From NCBI GenBank assembly GCA_020634795.1, contig JACKAZ010000001.1:186001-250000 (forward strand): a DNA stretch of 64,000 bases. Reading direction: 5' to 3'. Under the pieces are notes generated by a model, which did not search any database, was not told the DNA's origin, and saw only the letters and a list, made by a program, of their open reading frames with translations. This document shows, in pieces, positions 33,106-40,985 of the stretch. The position numbers and the translations under genes are program-made. Every line of letters starts with the position of its first letter. The first letter of the stretch is position 1. Source of the DNA: Ardenticatenales bacterium (lineage in GTDB: Bacteria > Chloroflexota > Anaerolineae > Ardenticatenales > Ardenticatenaceae).

Positions 33106-34386
33106 ATGTCCTCGATCATTCCGCAGGAATGGCGCGCCACCACCATTATCCAAGCGACGTTGGTGGTTGTGGCCATTCTCTTTGGCTTCTGGTTGCTCTA
33201 CCAAGTCCGATGGGCGATCTTTGTGTTACTCGCCGCCATCGTGCTGAGCACGGCCCTGACCCCGTTGGCAAAGCAGATCGAGCGGCGAACACCCCTCTCG
33301 TTGCTCGCTTCAATCTCTCTCGTCTATCTGTTGCTTGGCGTGGGCCTTGCGCTCTTTCTCTGGCTCTTTCTGCCGCTGGTCTCACAGCAACTCGTCGCGA
33401 TTTGGCAACAGCTTCCCGACTACTATCGGCAGGTACGGGAGCTGCTCACCGGCTCGTCGATCTATCTTGTTCGCCAGTTCGCGGCGCGGCTACCCTTGGA
33501 ATTCGGCAGCGCGGCGAGCACGGCCCCCGCACCGACTGACGGCGCCGCCGTCCCCGTAGATTTCGCTGCGATCTCTGCGCTGTTCAGCGCCGGTTTTCGC
33601 ACGATTTTTGTGACAGTGGCCACCCTACTACTCAGTCTTAACTGGACGGTGGAAGGGGACAAGGCGCTTCGTTTCCTCAACATCACCCTGGTGCCGCCCG
33701 AACGGCGCGAGGCGGCGCGGGCGTTGGTCGACGAGATTCTGCAAAAGGTGGGCGCCTATGTGCGTAGCCAAGCGATCCTTTGTCTTTTTGTGGGGGTCTT
33801 GGCGCTGGTCGCCTATCTGATCATCGGCCTGCCAAACGCTCTTTCTCTGGCGCTCTTCGCGGGCTTCATGGAAGCGGTGCCCTTCGTGGGGCCATTCCTT
33901 GGCGCGGTCCCGGCGCTGCTCATCGCCCTCACCCTCGATCCCAGTAAGGCGCTGTGGGTCGCGGTGGCGACGTTGATCATCCAACAGGTCGAGAACGTGT
34001 TACTGGTGCCGCGCATCATGCGGCGCGTGGTGGGGATCAACCCCGTTGTCGCGCTCTTGGCAATCTTCTCTTTTGGCTCGCTCTTCGGCATCTTGGGGGT
34101 CATTCTGGCGATCCCGCTCGCCGCTGTGGCCCAAATATTGGCCGACCGTCTGCTCGTCAAGGAGATCAGCTTTTCCCAGATCAAGGCGGGGGAACGGGGG
34201 GCGGTAACGCGAGTTCAGTACGAAGTGAAAGAGTATCTGGCCGATATTCAGAAACAGGCGCTCCAACAGCAAGATGTCTCGCTGGACGATGAGCGGCGCG
34301 AGATCGAGGAGCGGATGGAGCGCATCGCCACCGACCTCGATGCGTTCTTGTCCGAACAGCACACGCATCGTCAGGAGGCCAGATGA
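33106..34386 (+). CDS. AI-2E family transporter, first of two
   Basis: 426 residues, about eight helices. Characteristic segments: VLSTALTPLAKQIERR, VGAYVRSQAILCLFVGVLALVAY, GFMEAVPFVGPFLGAVPALL, VIQQVENVLLVPRIM-like QQVENVLLVPRIMRRVVGINPVVAL, and the closing SLFGILGVILAIPLAAVAQIL. The soluble C-tail is charged and probably coiled. Members move varied small molecules or ions; AI-2 transport should not be assumed. Overlaps the next gene by 4 bases. Confidence 0.9.
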   Translation: MSSIIPQEWRATTIIQATLVVVAILFGFWLLYQVRWAIFVLLAAIVLSTALTPLAKQIERRTPLSLLASISLVYLLLGVGLALFLWLFLPLVSQQLVAIWQQLPDYYRQVRELLTGSSIYLVRQFAARLPLEFGSAASTAPAPTDGAAVPVDFAAISALFSAGFRTIFVTVATLLLSLNWTVEGDKALRFLNITLVPPERREAARALVDEILQKVGAYVRSQAILCLFVGVLALVAYLIIGLPNALSLALFAGFMEAVPFVGPFLGAVPALLIALTLDPSKALWVAVATLIIQQVENVLLVPRIMRRVVGINPVVALLAIFSFGSLFGILGVILAIPLAAVAQILADRLLVKEISFSQIKAGERGAVTRVQYEVKEYLADIQKQALQQQDVSLDDERREIEERMERIATDLDAFLSEQHTHRQEAR

Positions 34387-35579
34387 AACGGGTCGCTTGG
34401 GTGACATTCATCGTCGCGGCGACGATCGCCGTTTTGATGGTGCTGTGGCAGTTTCGGGACGCGATCTGGCTCCTGCTTTTCGCCCTCGTGGTCGCGGCCA
34501 CCATTCGCCCCTTTGCGGACTATTTCAGCGCACGCGGCATGTCGCGCGGGCTGTCGCTGGGGCTTGGCTATGGGGTGATGCTGCTGGCTTTGGTGGGGTT
34601 GCTGGGGGTGTTGGGGGCGTTGGCTCTACGCGACACGCAAGAACTGTTGAACGCGCTGATCATCCGTTATGAGGCGATCCGCGTGGCTTGGCCGAGCGGG
34701 GCGGCGTGGCAGCAGGCGGTCGCCGACTGGTTGCCGCCCAGTGCCGATCTGTCGACCGCCATGACGGGGGGCGAGGGGGCGAACGTAGCCCAAACCATCG
34801 GGGGGGTGACCGGCTCGCTGGCTACCAGTCTCGGCTACTTTGTACTGGTCATCATGACCAGCATCTACCTCGCCGCCGATCAAGCTCGCTTCGAGCGGAT
34901 CTGGCTCTCCTTCTTGCCGGTGCGCCACCGGTCGACCGCCCGCACCATCTGGCGCGAAGTCGAAGACAATGTGGGGGCCTACACCCGCAGCGAACTGTTT
35001 CAGGGGTTGATCGCTGCTGTCCTGCTCAGCATCGGCTACACCCTGCTGGGCCTCGCCTACCCCGTCCTGTTCGGGCTGCTGGGGGCGGTGGCGTGGTTCA
35101 TCCCGATTTTGGGCTTCCTTTTGGCCCTGATTCCGGTCACCATCGCCGCGCTGATATCGGGCCAGCTCACCACCTGGATCGCGATCGGCTTTACGGTGTT
35201 GCTGCTGCTGCTGCTCGAAGGGGTGATGGAGCCGCGCGTCTTCAATCGCGGTCGGTTCAGCGGGCTTTTCCTGATCCTGATGCTGATCGTCTTTGTGGAA
35301 CAGTTGGGGATCGCAGGGTTGCTGATCGCACCGCCCATCGCGGTGGCGTTGCAGATCCTCTTCGACCGGCTGATGCGGGAACGGGCAGCGCTGTCCACGA
35401 CGGAAGAAAAATCGCTGACCGCCTTACGGGGACAGCTCGCCGAGTTGGCCACGATGATGGCCGTGCAGCCCGAGCCGCCCACGCCACGGTTGCAGACGAT
35501 GTACGACCGCCTTGCCAACCTCGTGGCGGAAGCAGAGCAGGCCACCGACGGAAAGCGTACTGCGCGATCCGAGGGGTGA
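34383..35579 (+). CDS. AI-2E family transporter, second of two
   Basis: 398 residues, same fold as the upstream gene but clearly diverged. DAIWLLLFALVVAATIRPFADYF, NVGAYTRSELFQGLIAAVLLSIGYTLLG, GAVAWFIPILGFLLALIPVTI, LLLEGVMEPRVFNRGRFSGLFLILMLIVFVEQLGIAGLLIAPPIAVALQIL. ATGA overlap with its neighbour suggests the two are made together and may act as a pair (inference). Confidence 0.87.
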   Translation: MKRVAWVTFIVAATIAVLMVLWQFRDAIWLLLFALVVAATIRPFADYFSARGMSRGLSLGLGYGVMLLALVGLLGVLGALALRDTQELLNALIIRYEAIRVAWPSGAAWQQAVADWLPPSADLSTAMTGGEGANVAQTIGGVTGSLATSLGYFVLVIMTSIYLAADQARFERIWLSFLPVRHRSTARTIWREVEDNVGAYTRSELFQGLIAAVLLSIGYTLLGLAYPVLFGLLGAVAWFIPILGFLLALIPVTIAALISGQLTTWIAIGFTVLLLLLLEGVMEPRVFNRGRFSGLFLILMLIVFVEQLGIAGLLIAPPIAVALQILFDRLMRERAALSTTEEKSLTALRGQLAELATMMAVQPEPPTPRLQTMYDRLANLVAEAEQATDGKRTARSEG

Positions 35580-35696
35580 CCACGCACCCCCGCGTCTGCC
35601 CGATGCCACGGCCCTTGTCCGAGCGCTGAACCGGCTTGGCACGGGCCGTGTTGGTGGCGAGGGAATAGCGTGGAAATGCGCGGCAGGGCGTGGGGA

Positions 35697-36746
35697 CTAT
35701 CCGTTGTCCAACTGGCGGATCAGCCCCAACATCGCCGATTCGTCCGTATCCAACCCCTCGATCTCGTCCGTCAGATCGGCCAACAGCGAGATCATCTCGC
35801 CCGCCTCGTAGCAGCTCAACACCTGCGGATGGATGTAGTAGGCGCGCGACACGGCGCGGCTGTTGCCCAGCGCCTCCGCGACCCCGTCGATCGCCGTCAG
35901 GACGTTTCCTTTCAGCGCCTCCGGATCATCCGTCTCTTCGCAGGCCCGCAGCGTCGCGATGGCCGCGACCGTGCCACCCCACGTCCGAAAATCCTTGGCC
36001 GTGAAATCTTGGCCCGTCACCTCGCGCAGGTAGTCGTTCACATCCCCCGACCCCACCGTTTGGCGCTGGCCGTCATCGTCGATGTACTGAAAGAGATCGT
36101 AGCCGGTCACCTCACGGCACTGCTTTACCGCCCGCGCCAGCCGCCGATCAGTGATCGCAATGCTGTGTGGCTTACCGCTCTTCCCCACGAAATTGAAGTG
36201 GATCGTCGACCCCTCGATCTTGGCATGCTTGTCGCGCAGCGTGGTCAGCCCATAGCTGTCGTTCGCCTCGGCATATTCGCGGTTACCCACGCGGATCAGC
36301 GTCGCTTCCAACAGGCTGACCACGATGGCCAGCACCTTCTCGCGCGGCAACCCCCGCTTCCGCATATCGCTGTCGACCCGCGCTCGGATGGTGGGTAGCG
36401 CCTCGCCAAAGGCGATCATCCGGTAAAACTTCGCCTCTTCACGCACCGTGTGCCAATCGGGATGATAGATGTACTGTTTGCGTCCCGCCTCGTCCCGCCC
36501 CGTTGCCAAGATGTGCGTGTCGTCAGTCGGACTGATCCATACCTCCGTCCAAGCGGGCGGAATCGCAAAGGCTTCAAGCCGCTCACGAGCCGCGCCCTGT
36601 GGGATCGTTTGGCCATCGCGATCCAGATAGGTGAAGCCTCGGCCCCACGGCTTGCGGCTGAAGCCGGGCATCTCATCGGTCACATAGGTTAGCCCTGCCT
36701 TTTGGGCGGATGCTTCGGGATCGGGCCGGAGAGGTCGGTCACTCAT
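35697..36746 (-). CDS. Type IB DNA topoisomerase (poxvirus-like)
   Basis: Relaxes DNA supercoils through a 3'-phosphotyrosyl intermediate, needing no metal or ATP. 349 residues. N-terminal WGRGFTYLDRDGQTI and IPPAWTEVWISPTDDTHILATGRDEAGRKQYIYHP; catalytic-domain Arg/Lys in LLEATLIRVGNREYAEAND and GLTTLRDKHAKIEGSTIHFNFVGKSGKPH; then DFRTWGGTVAA and the active-site Tyr in SRAVSRAYYIHPQVL. Single gene, convergent with the AI-2E pair. Confidence 0.93.
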   Translation of the reverse strand: MSDRPLRPDPEASAQKAGLTYVTDEMPGFSRKPWGRGFTYLDRDGQTIPQGAARERLEAFAIPPAWTEVWISPTDDTHILATGRDEAGRKQYIYHPDWHTVREEAKFYRMIAFGEALPTIRARVDSDMRKRGLPREKVLAIVVSLLEATLIRVGNREYAEANDSYGLTTLRDKHAKIEGSTIHFNFVGKSGKPHSIAITDRRLARAVKQCREVTGYDLFQYIDDDGQRQTVGSGDVNDYLREVTGQDFTAKDFRTWGGTVAAIATLRACEETDDPEALKGNVLTAIDGVAEALGNSRAVSRAYYIHPQVLSCYEAGEMISLLADLTDEIEGLDTDESAMLGLIRQLDNG

Positions 36747-36988
36747 GAGATCGCTTTCAGGTGAGGGAAAAGAGGCATGATTGTGGCATCAACAACCACG
36801 CAATCCAAGGCCCTTGATCAATAATCCGCCCACTTCTGGCCACGTAACCATCGACCGGCGTTGGGCGCTTGCCCCTCTTGAAGGAACTTGCCTCGGCGAG
36901 TACACGTTTAGTTGCCGATGATCCGACGCACTGAGGAACATCGCATAACAAGTGAGGTTGATGGCAACGAGAGAGGGAGGTAGACCCT

Positions 36989-37324
36989 ATGTGGGAATGG
37001 TTGATTCGCCTTGTCAAAGAAGTGGTGAAGAGCGTTACAAGGCAGCTCAAAGTCGAGAAGTTCGACCTTCGCGAGTTGATCTTGGTACCGATGAGGTTGG
37101 AAGTTGTCACCATCGAAAGTGGCGAAATCTGGCGGGGCACCGGCGCTGATGCCTTTGTCAACGAGGTCCAGACCGTCATAATCCCGGAGTTGGAAGCAAT
37201 TATTGGTCTAGTCGATCAGAAGGGAAAGCATATCGACGACGCTACAGGGATCATCGACGAGGCAGATCAGGAGGTGAGGCGTCTGGTGGAGGGATTGGCA
37301 GAGCTATTTTCAGAGATATACTGA
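36989..37324 (+). CDS. WXG100-like small protein
   Basis: 111 residues, predicted mostly helical, with W48-R49-G50 in SGEIWRGTGADAF in the middle, matching the W-x-G turn and the following G..A..F pattern of the WXG100/ESAT-6 superfamily. GGGAGG lies 8 bases before the ATG at 36989. It is followed after 12 bases by a second protein with an F-x-G turn. Canonical WXG100 proteins are substrates of type VII secretion. No EssC/FtsK-like ATPase is in the window, so export is inference. Confidence 0.6.
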   Translation: MWEWLIRLVKEVVKSVTRQLKVEKFDLRELILVPMRLEVVTIESGEIWRGTGADAFVNEVQTVIIPELEAIIGLVDQKGKHIDDATGIIDEADQEVRRLVEGLAELFSEIY

Positions 37325-37336
37325 AAGGAATGAACG

Positions 37337-37636
37337 ATGGCTAATCAAGAAGTTTACATGGACGTGAACGCGCTGCTTGCCATTGCCCGCATCTACAAAG
37401 AGCGCGGTGAGCTAGTGGTCGTAGCGAGTCGGCGGATCGAACGCTTGTCGACCCTACTCAGGGACAACGCCTTCGCGGGGCGAGTCGGCGGCGCCATACT
37501 GTCGCACCACATCGATTATATGCGTCCCTCTTTGTTGGAATGGGCACGCAAGTCGATCCAGATCGGGGACGATCTCCAAGCATCGGTTGAAGCTTACCAG
37601 CGGGGGGATGAGCAGGGTGCGACACGGTTCTACTAA
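37337..37636 (+). CDS. WXG100-like partner protein with YxxxD motif
   Basis: 99 residues, two long helices around F46-A47-G48 (NAFAGRVGGAI). Near the C-terminus Y87-Q-R-G-D91 fits the YxxxD/E export signal of type VII substrates. AAGGAATG precedes the ATG. The 12-base gap to the W-x-G gene suggests a co-expressed pair that could form a heterodimer, as EsxA/EsxB-type proteins do. Family assignment rests on length, helicity, turn motif and pairing, not on close similarity. Confidence 0.55.
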   Translation: MANQEVYMDVNALLAIARIYKERGELVVVASRRIERLSTLLRDNAFAGRVGGAILSHHIDYMRPSLLEWARKSIQIGDDLQASVEAYQRGDEQGATRFY

Positions 37637-37736
37637 TCGAAACTTGAGTACGCCCTGTCCCCCCTGTGACTTGACACGACGGGTACAATTCTGTCATTGA
37701 CCCGCGCGGATAAGAACGATTCCATAGGAGGGCATG

Positions 37737-37913
37737 ATGAGCAACGACCGACGACTCACATTATGGCAGCGAGTCCGAAGGTGGTTAGACTATCGCGCCG
37801 TGCGTCGCCTGCGGTCGGCGGAGGGCGAGGCAGAACGCCGCCGACTGGATGATAAGTGGCGCGAACTGGAGACGGAAGTTTACAAAGAGCGACCCGGCCA
37901 CGTTCGTTTCTAA
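37737..37913 (+). CDS. 58-residue basic protein
   Basis: Begins MSNDRRLTLWQRVRRWLDYR; overall rich in Arg, Glu and Trp, so probably a short amphipathic helix pair. AGGAGG lies 5 bases before the ATG at 37737 (an ATG three bases earlier is too close to it). It follows the WXG100-like pair by 100 bases and is followed by a terminator, so it is probably the third gene of that unit. Not recognised. Confidence 0.5.
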   Translation: MSNDRRLTLWQRVRRWLDYRAVRRLRSAEGEAERRRLDDKWRELETEVYKERPGHVRF

Positions 37914-38302
37914 ATCGAATTCTTCCCCAAAGGATCAGCCGTCCCACGGTGACCAGCGCCCATCCGCTGCATTCCCAGCGATGGGCGCTTTGCGTTTGCA
38001 GGGGGTGAGGCAACGATTCTGCTTTGAAGTCAGCCCGAGTGAGCGCGTCGTTGGGCGCTTTGATCGCCCATCGTCATGGCAATGGAGCGGTGAGAGCCGC
38101 GTGGGATCGTATTGGAATACGTTGCGTTGCTTTGCCGTTGCGGATCATGAATCGGAATTGAACCCTCTTGACTCATCACACCCGCAGATTCCTCTATCTG
38201 CCGGCCACCGCCTTTTGTGCCATTATTCGCCCCGCAGCAGCGCGTCGAAATTCTCCGTTACCTCGACCCGCTTTTCCGCCGTTCAGGAGGCAGATGGTGA
38301 CC
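37914..38302. other. Gene-free spacer after the WXG100-like unit
   Basis: About 390 bases. Holds the terminator at 37955-37996 and then only short frames with no ribosome binding site or family resemblance. I see no further feature. Confidence 0.45.
37955..37996 (+). terminator. Terminator of the WXG100-like unit
   Basis: Stem AGCGCCCATC/GATGGGCGCT (10 bp) with a 15-base loop, followed by TTGCGTTTGC. Located 40 bases after the stop of the 58-residue protein. Confidence 0.6.
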
Positions 38303-39184
38303 TCACTGAAATTCCCCCTCTGCCGGAACAAACGGTCTTGGATTGTACCACTGATAATCTTCCTGCCAGTCTAATTGGTGAAAGATGTCTCCTGTATGAG
38401 CATCCAGTGGCAGAAGAACAAGCATGTAATGCGGCCAGCTATCGCTGTAGTGGGTGAGGAAGCTGCGCATGTACCGCAGCGTACCGTAGGCGGGGTGGTG
38501 ATAGTGATAGCTTGGCGCGAGGGTACGCAGGGCCGGGGCGTGCGTGCGACTGGATCGCCACAATTCCGCGAAGAGGGAGTATCCCTGTAGATGATCGATC
38601 AATATCTCAAACTGAGGAAGATAACGGAACCGAAGTACCGTCATGCGGAAAAAGTGAAGGGTGGTGATCGAGACCTGCCGCCAACGCTCGCTCTGGGGTT
38701 GTTGAATCGGCGCATCGGGATGGAAGAGCATGTCCATCACATTGACCCCAACGGGAGCGCTCAGGTAGTCATCCATCGTTGGCAGATCATAGCCGCCTAG
38801 CGCCATCATCGAGCCGTTGGCGGCTAATAGGGTCGAGAAGGGATCAACGATGTAAGCTGGCAGGCGGACGGTAGCCGCTTGCCAGAAAAGATCAACCACC
38901 GGGGATGTTTCGTGATCTGGTATTGCCTTATGGACAGTTGCCTCGGAGGCAACAGCGAAGAATTCCAGCGTTTCTGGCGGCGAGAGGGCGAGAGCGTTCG
39001 CAAGCTGTTCTAGCTCGTCGGCTTGCAGGGTGGCGCGGCGACCCTGTTCAATATTGCGAATCGTGTTGAGTGAGATTCCGGACGCTTGGGCCAATTCCTC
39101 TTGCCGCCACGGATGACCTAACTCCTCGTTAAAACGCTCGAGTCGTAGCGAACGCACGATCTTGCCAAACCGATTCTTATCCAT
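38303..39184 (-). CDS. XRE-family regulator with MmyB-like ligand-binding domain
   Basis: 293 residues from the ATG at 39184; an in-frame TTG at 39217 falls inside the upstream palindrome and was rejected. The N-terminal helix-turn-helix is WRQEELAQASGISLNTIRNIEQGRRATLQADELEQLANAL. The C-terminal ~200 residues (AYIVDPFSTLLAANGSMMALGG, GVNVMDMLFHPDAPIQ, RWRQVSITTLHFFRM) follow the MmyB-like PAS-type domain pattern, which binds small hydrophobic ligands in the studied case. Two tandem 16-bp palindromes lie 26 bases upstream, suggesting autoregulation. The same double palindrome occurs at 48778. Confidence 0.82.
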   Translation of the reverse strand: MDKNRFGKIVRSLRLERFNEELGHPWRQEELAQASGISLNTIRNIEQGRRATLQADELEQLANALALSPPETLEFFAVASEATVHKAIPDHETSPVVDLFWQAATVRLPAYIVDPFSTLLAANGSMMALGGYDLPTMDDYLSAPVGVNVMDMLFHPDAPIQQPQSERWRQVSITTLHFFRMTVLRFRYLPQFEILIDHLQGYSLFAELWRSSRTHAPALRTLAPSYHYHHPAYGTLRYMRSFLTHYSDSWPHYMLVLLPLDAHTGDIFHQLDWQEDYQWYNPRPFVPAEGEFQ

Positions 39185-39210
39185 CGGGGATGTCTCTCTA
39201 AGATCGTTGG

Positions 39211-39243
39211 TGGTCAATTTCGACCAGTGGTCAATATTGACCA
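39211..39243. promoter_or_regulatory. Candidate operator: double palindrome, copy 1
   Basis: Two 16-bp units, TGGTCAATTTCGACCA (imperfect) and TGGTCAATATTGACCA (perfect palindrome), separated by one G. Directly upstream of the XRE regulator gene. It matches 48778-48810 at 32 of 33 positions. Perfect half-site symmetry and position point to a dimeric repressor, most simply the adjacent XRE protein. Confidence 0.7.
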
Positions 39244-39346
39244 GTAGAGCTATTGATTTTCAAGGATTAATGTGAGATGATCTCAAGACACACATACCCA
39301 TTCTCATAGACAATTGTGGCTGTGGGATGGACGGTGTAACCGTGGG

Positions 39347-39407
39347 GCGGGGGATTAAAATCCCCGCTGGAGGGCCTGTCGGCCAATGGGCCTGCCTGCG
39401 CAGGCCC
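39347..39407. repeat. Double-hairpin spacer repeat, copy 1
   Basis: First hairpin GCGGGGGATT...AATCCCCGC (39347-39367), second GGGCCTGC/GCAGGCCC with loop CTGC (39388-39407). The same two-hairpin layout is found at 50860-50911. It lies in the 443-base spacer between the XRE gene and the split exported-protein gene. That spacer otherwise holds only the operator, and the promoter of the split gene is not evident. Confidence 0.55.
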
Positions 39408-39627
39408 CTGCTTGGCTGTTACCATTGATCGACGTTGCACAATCAACCTTCCGATTTGGTACATATACGGGCTGGAAATTGCACCAGTTCCAATTGGGTT
39501 GGTTGGGACATCTTATTCCACGCCAGTTACATCTCCAAAATACCGCGTCCTTAACCTTGATGAATGTCGATAATCCTGATCAATAGTGTTAGTCGGTCTC
39601 CATCAGGCCGATTACGGGAGGCACCTG

Positions 39628-40090
39628 ATGAAACTGTTTAATAACCGAGTGTTGTTATTCTTACTCGGTGTGGTTACCCTACTGTTCGTCGTTAGCGGTG
39701 TGGCTGCGGCTCGTGTACTACCAGAAACTTTCACCGACGTCTATGCTCGGTTTACGGGGGAGAAGTCGGAAGACTCTATCGACAAGCCGATTGAAGTTAC
39801 TCATGGGACGACCACCCTTAGTCTAAGTCACGCCACCGTGACCGGATCTCAAACCGTTGTTGAACTCATTCTTGTGGACCCCATTCTGCCAAAGGATGCT
39901 GAACTCATCTACCAATTCAGTTCAGTCATCCCCTCGAAGGATATTATTCTAGAGGACTTTGAGAGTAAAGAGGTACTTCTCATTAGAGAGTCACGCCGTG
40001 TACCTGGCCAATTGGCACTTACCCTAGAACTACCGATGCCTGCTAAGGTCGAAAACAAGGTGGCGATAGAGATTCCTGAGATTACGCTTA
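39628..40090 (+). pseudogene. Exported-protein gene, 5' part, split by a nested transposon
   Basis: ATG at 39628 with GGGAGG upstream. 154 codons are intact, starting with a signal/anchor helix (VLLFLLGVVTLLFVVSGVAAA) and continuing as a beta-rich extracytoplasmic domain. An IS5-family element is inserted after base 40090, so the reading frame now ends in the element (TAG at 40099). Removing the insertion and one TTA copy joins CTT-A to TG-CAT and the frame continues without a stop into 42822-43615, giving a ~420-residue protein. Family not recognised; it faces the XRE regulator gene divergently. Confidence 0.8.
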
Positions 40091-40165
40091 GAGTCTGTTA
40101 GGAATAAAAAGGAGCTATAGGTATCATAAAACAAGGAGAAGATAAAGAAAACAGGAGGAAGAGCC

Positions 40166-40660
40166 ATGGAAGCGTCAGATGGCCCGAGCTCGGAGGAGCA
40201 GCCAGAGGTAAAGCGACGCGAGGCGTATGATACCGATCTGAGCGACGAGCAATGGGAACTGATCGCCCCGCTCCTAGAGCGCACAGAGACGCGGGGCAAA
40301 AAGCGCGAGGTGGATATGCGCGAGGTGGTCAATGGCATGTTGTACCAAACGCGCACCGGCTGCCAGTGGCGCATGATCCCGCATGATTTTGGGGTGCATT
40401 GGTCGGTAATTCGCTACTACTTCGATACATGGCGGCATGATGGCACCTTCCAGCACATCAACGACTTCCTACGCCGCTGTGTGCGCCGGACGATAGGGCG
40501 ACAAGAAGAGCCGAGTGCGGGCAGTATCGACAGCCAGAGCGCGAAAACGACCGAAGCTGGCGGATTACGCGGCTACAATGGGGGAAAAAAAGGTAACAGG
40601 ACGCAAACGGCAGATTCTGGTAGATACCGAAGGCTTTCTACTGCGGGTATGGGTGCATGA
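40166..40660 (+). CDS. IS5-family transposase, first frame (OrfA)
   Basis: 164 residues with GGAGGAAG before the ATG. Contains LSDEQWELIAPLLER, GMLYQTRTGCQWRMIP and GSIDSQSAKTTEAGG, the last with the first Asp of the DDE triad. The frame leaves the conserved sequence after GGKK at a run of seven A (40585-40591). The conserved VTGRKRQILVDTEG continues in the second frame, so a +1 shift or loss of one A by slippage is needed for the full enzyme. Confidence 0.88.
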   Translation: MEASDGPSSEEQPEVKRREAYDTDLSDEQWELIAPLLERTETRGKKREVDMREVVNGMLYQTRTGCQWRMIPHDFGVHWSVIRYYFDTWRHDGTFQHINDFLRRCVRRTIGRQEEPSAGSIDSQSAKTTEAGGLRGYNGGKKGNRTQTADSGRYRRLSTAGMGA

Positions 40661-40985
40661 AGCTGACCTCTACGATGGCGATGGCGGCCGCATCTTACTA
40701 GAAGTAGCGCTGCCCGATTTTCCGCGCCTGGCAAAACTGTGGGCCGACTCGCACTATAGCAATCTGGTGGCGTGGCTGCACAAACGCTTTGGAGTTGAGC
40801 TGGAAATCGTCAGCCAGTTAGCCGATCAGAAGGGGTTTGTGGTGCTCCCCCGCCGCTGGGTCGTCGAACGCACCTTCGCTTGGTTGGGACGGAGTCGCCG
40901 CCTCAGCAAAGAGTACGAGCGCGACACCTCCTCTACCGAAGCTTTTATTTACATTTCTTCTATTCATCTTGTATCACCTCAATAA
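40515..40985 (+). pseudogene. IS5-family transposase, second frame (OrfB), C-terminus replaced
   Basis: Carries the rest of the DDE domain: GRKRQILVDTEG, WADSHYSNLVAW (second Asp) and WVVERTFAWLGRSRRLSKEYER (Glu). The IS66-family element enters after base 40970, so the natural end is replaced by VSPQ and a stop inside that element. Skipping it restores ...HLLLKRLASASFFS, a typical IS5-family ending. The few lost residues lie past the catalytic Glu, but the element is probably inactive because its right end is now 1.8 kb away. Confidence 0.82.

Noticed and set aside
36757..37179. 140-codon minus-strand frame before the WXG100-like gene
   Set aside because: Overlaps the start of the plus-strand gene, has no ribosome binding site and no family resemblance.
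40585..40591. -1 programmed frameshift in the IS5 transposase
   Set aside because: A -1 slip reads AGG then TAA. Only +1, -2 or loss of one A joins the conserved parts.
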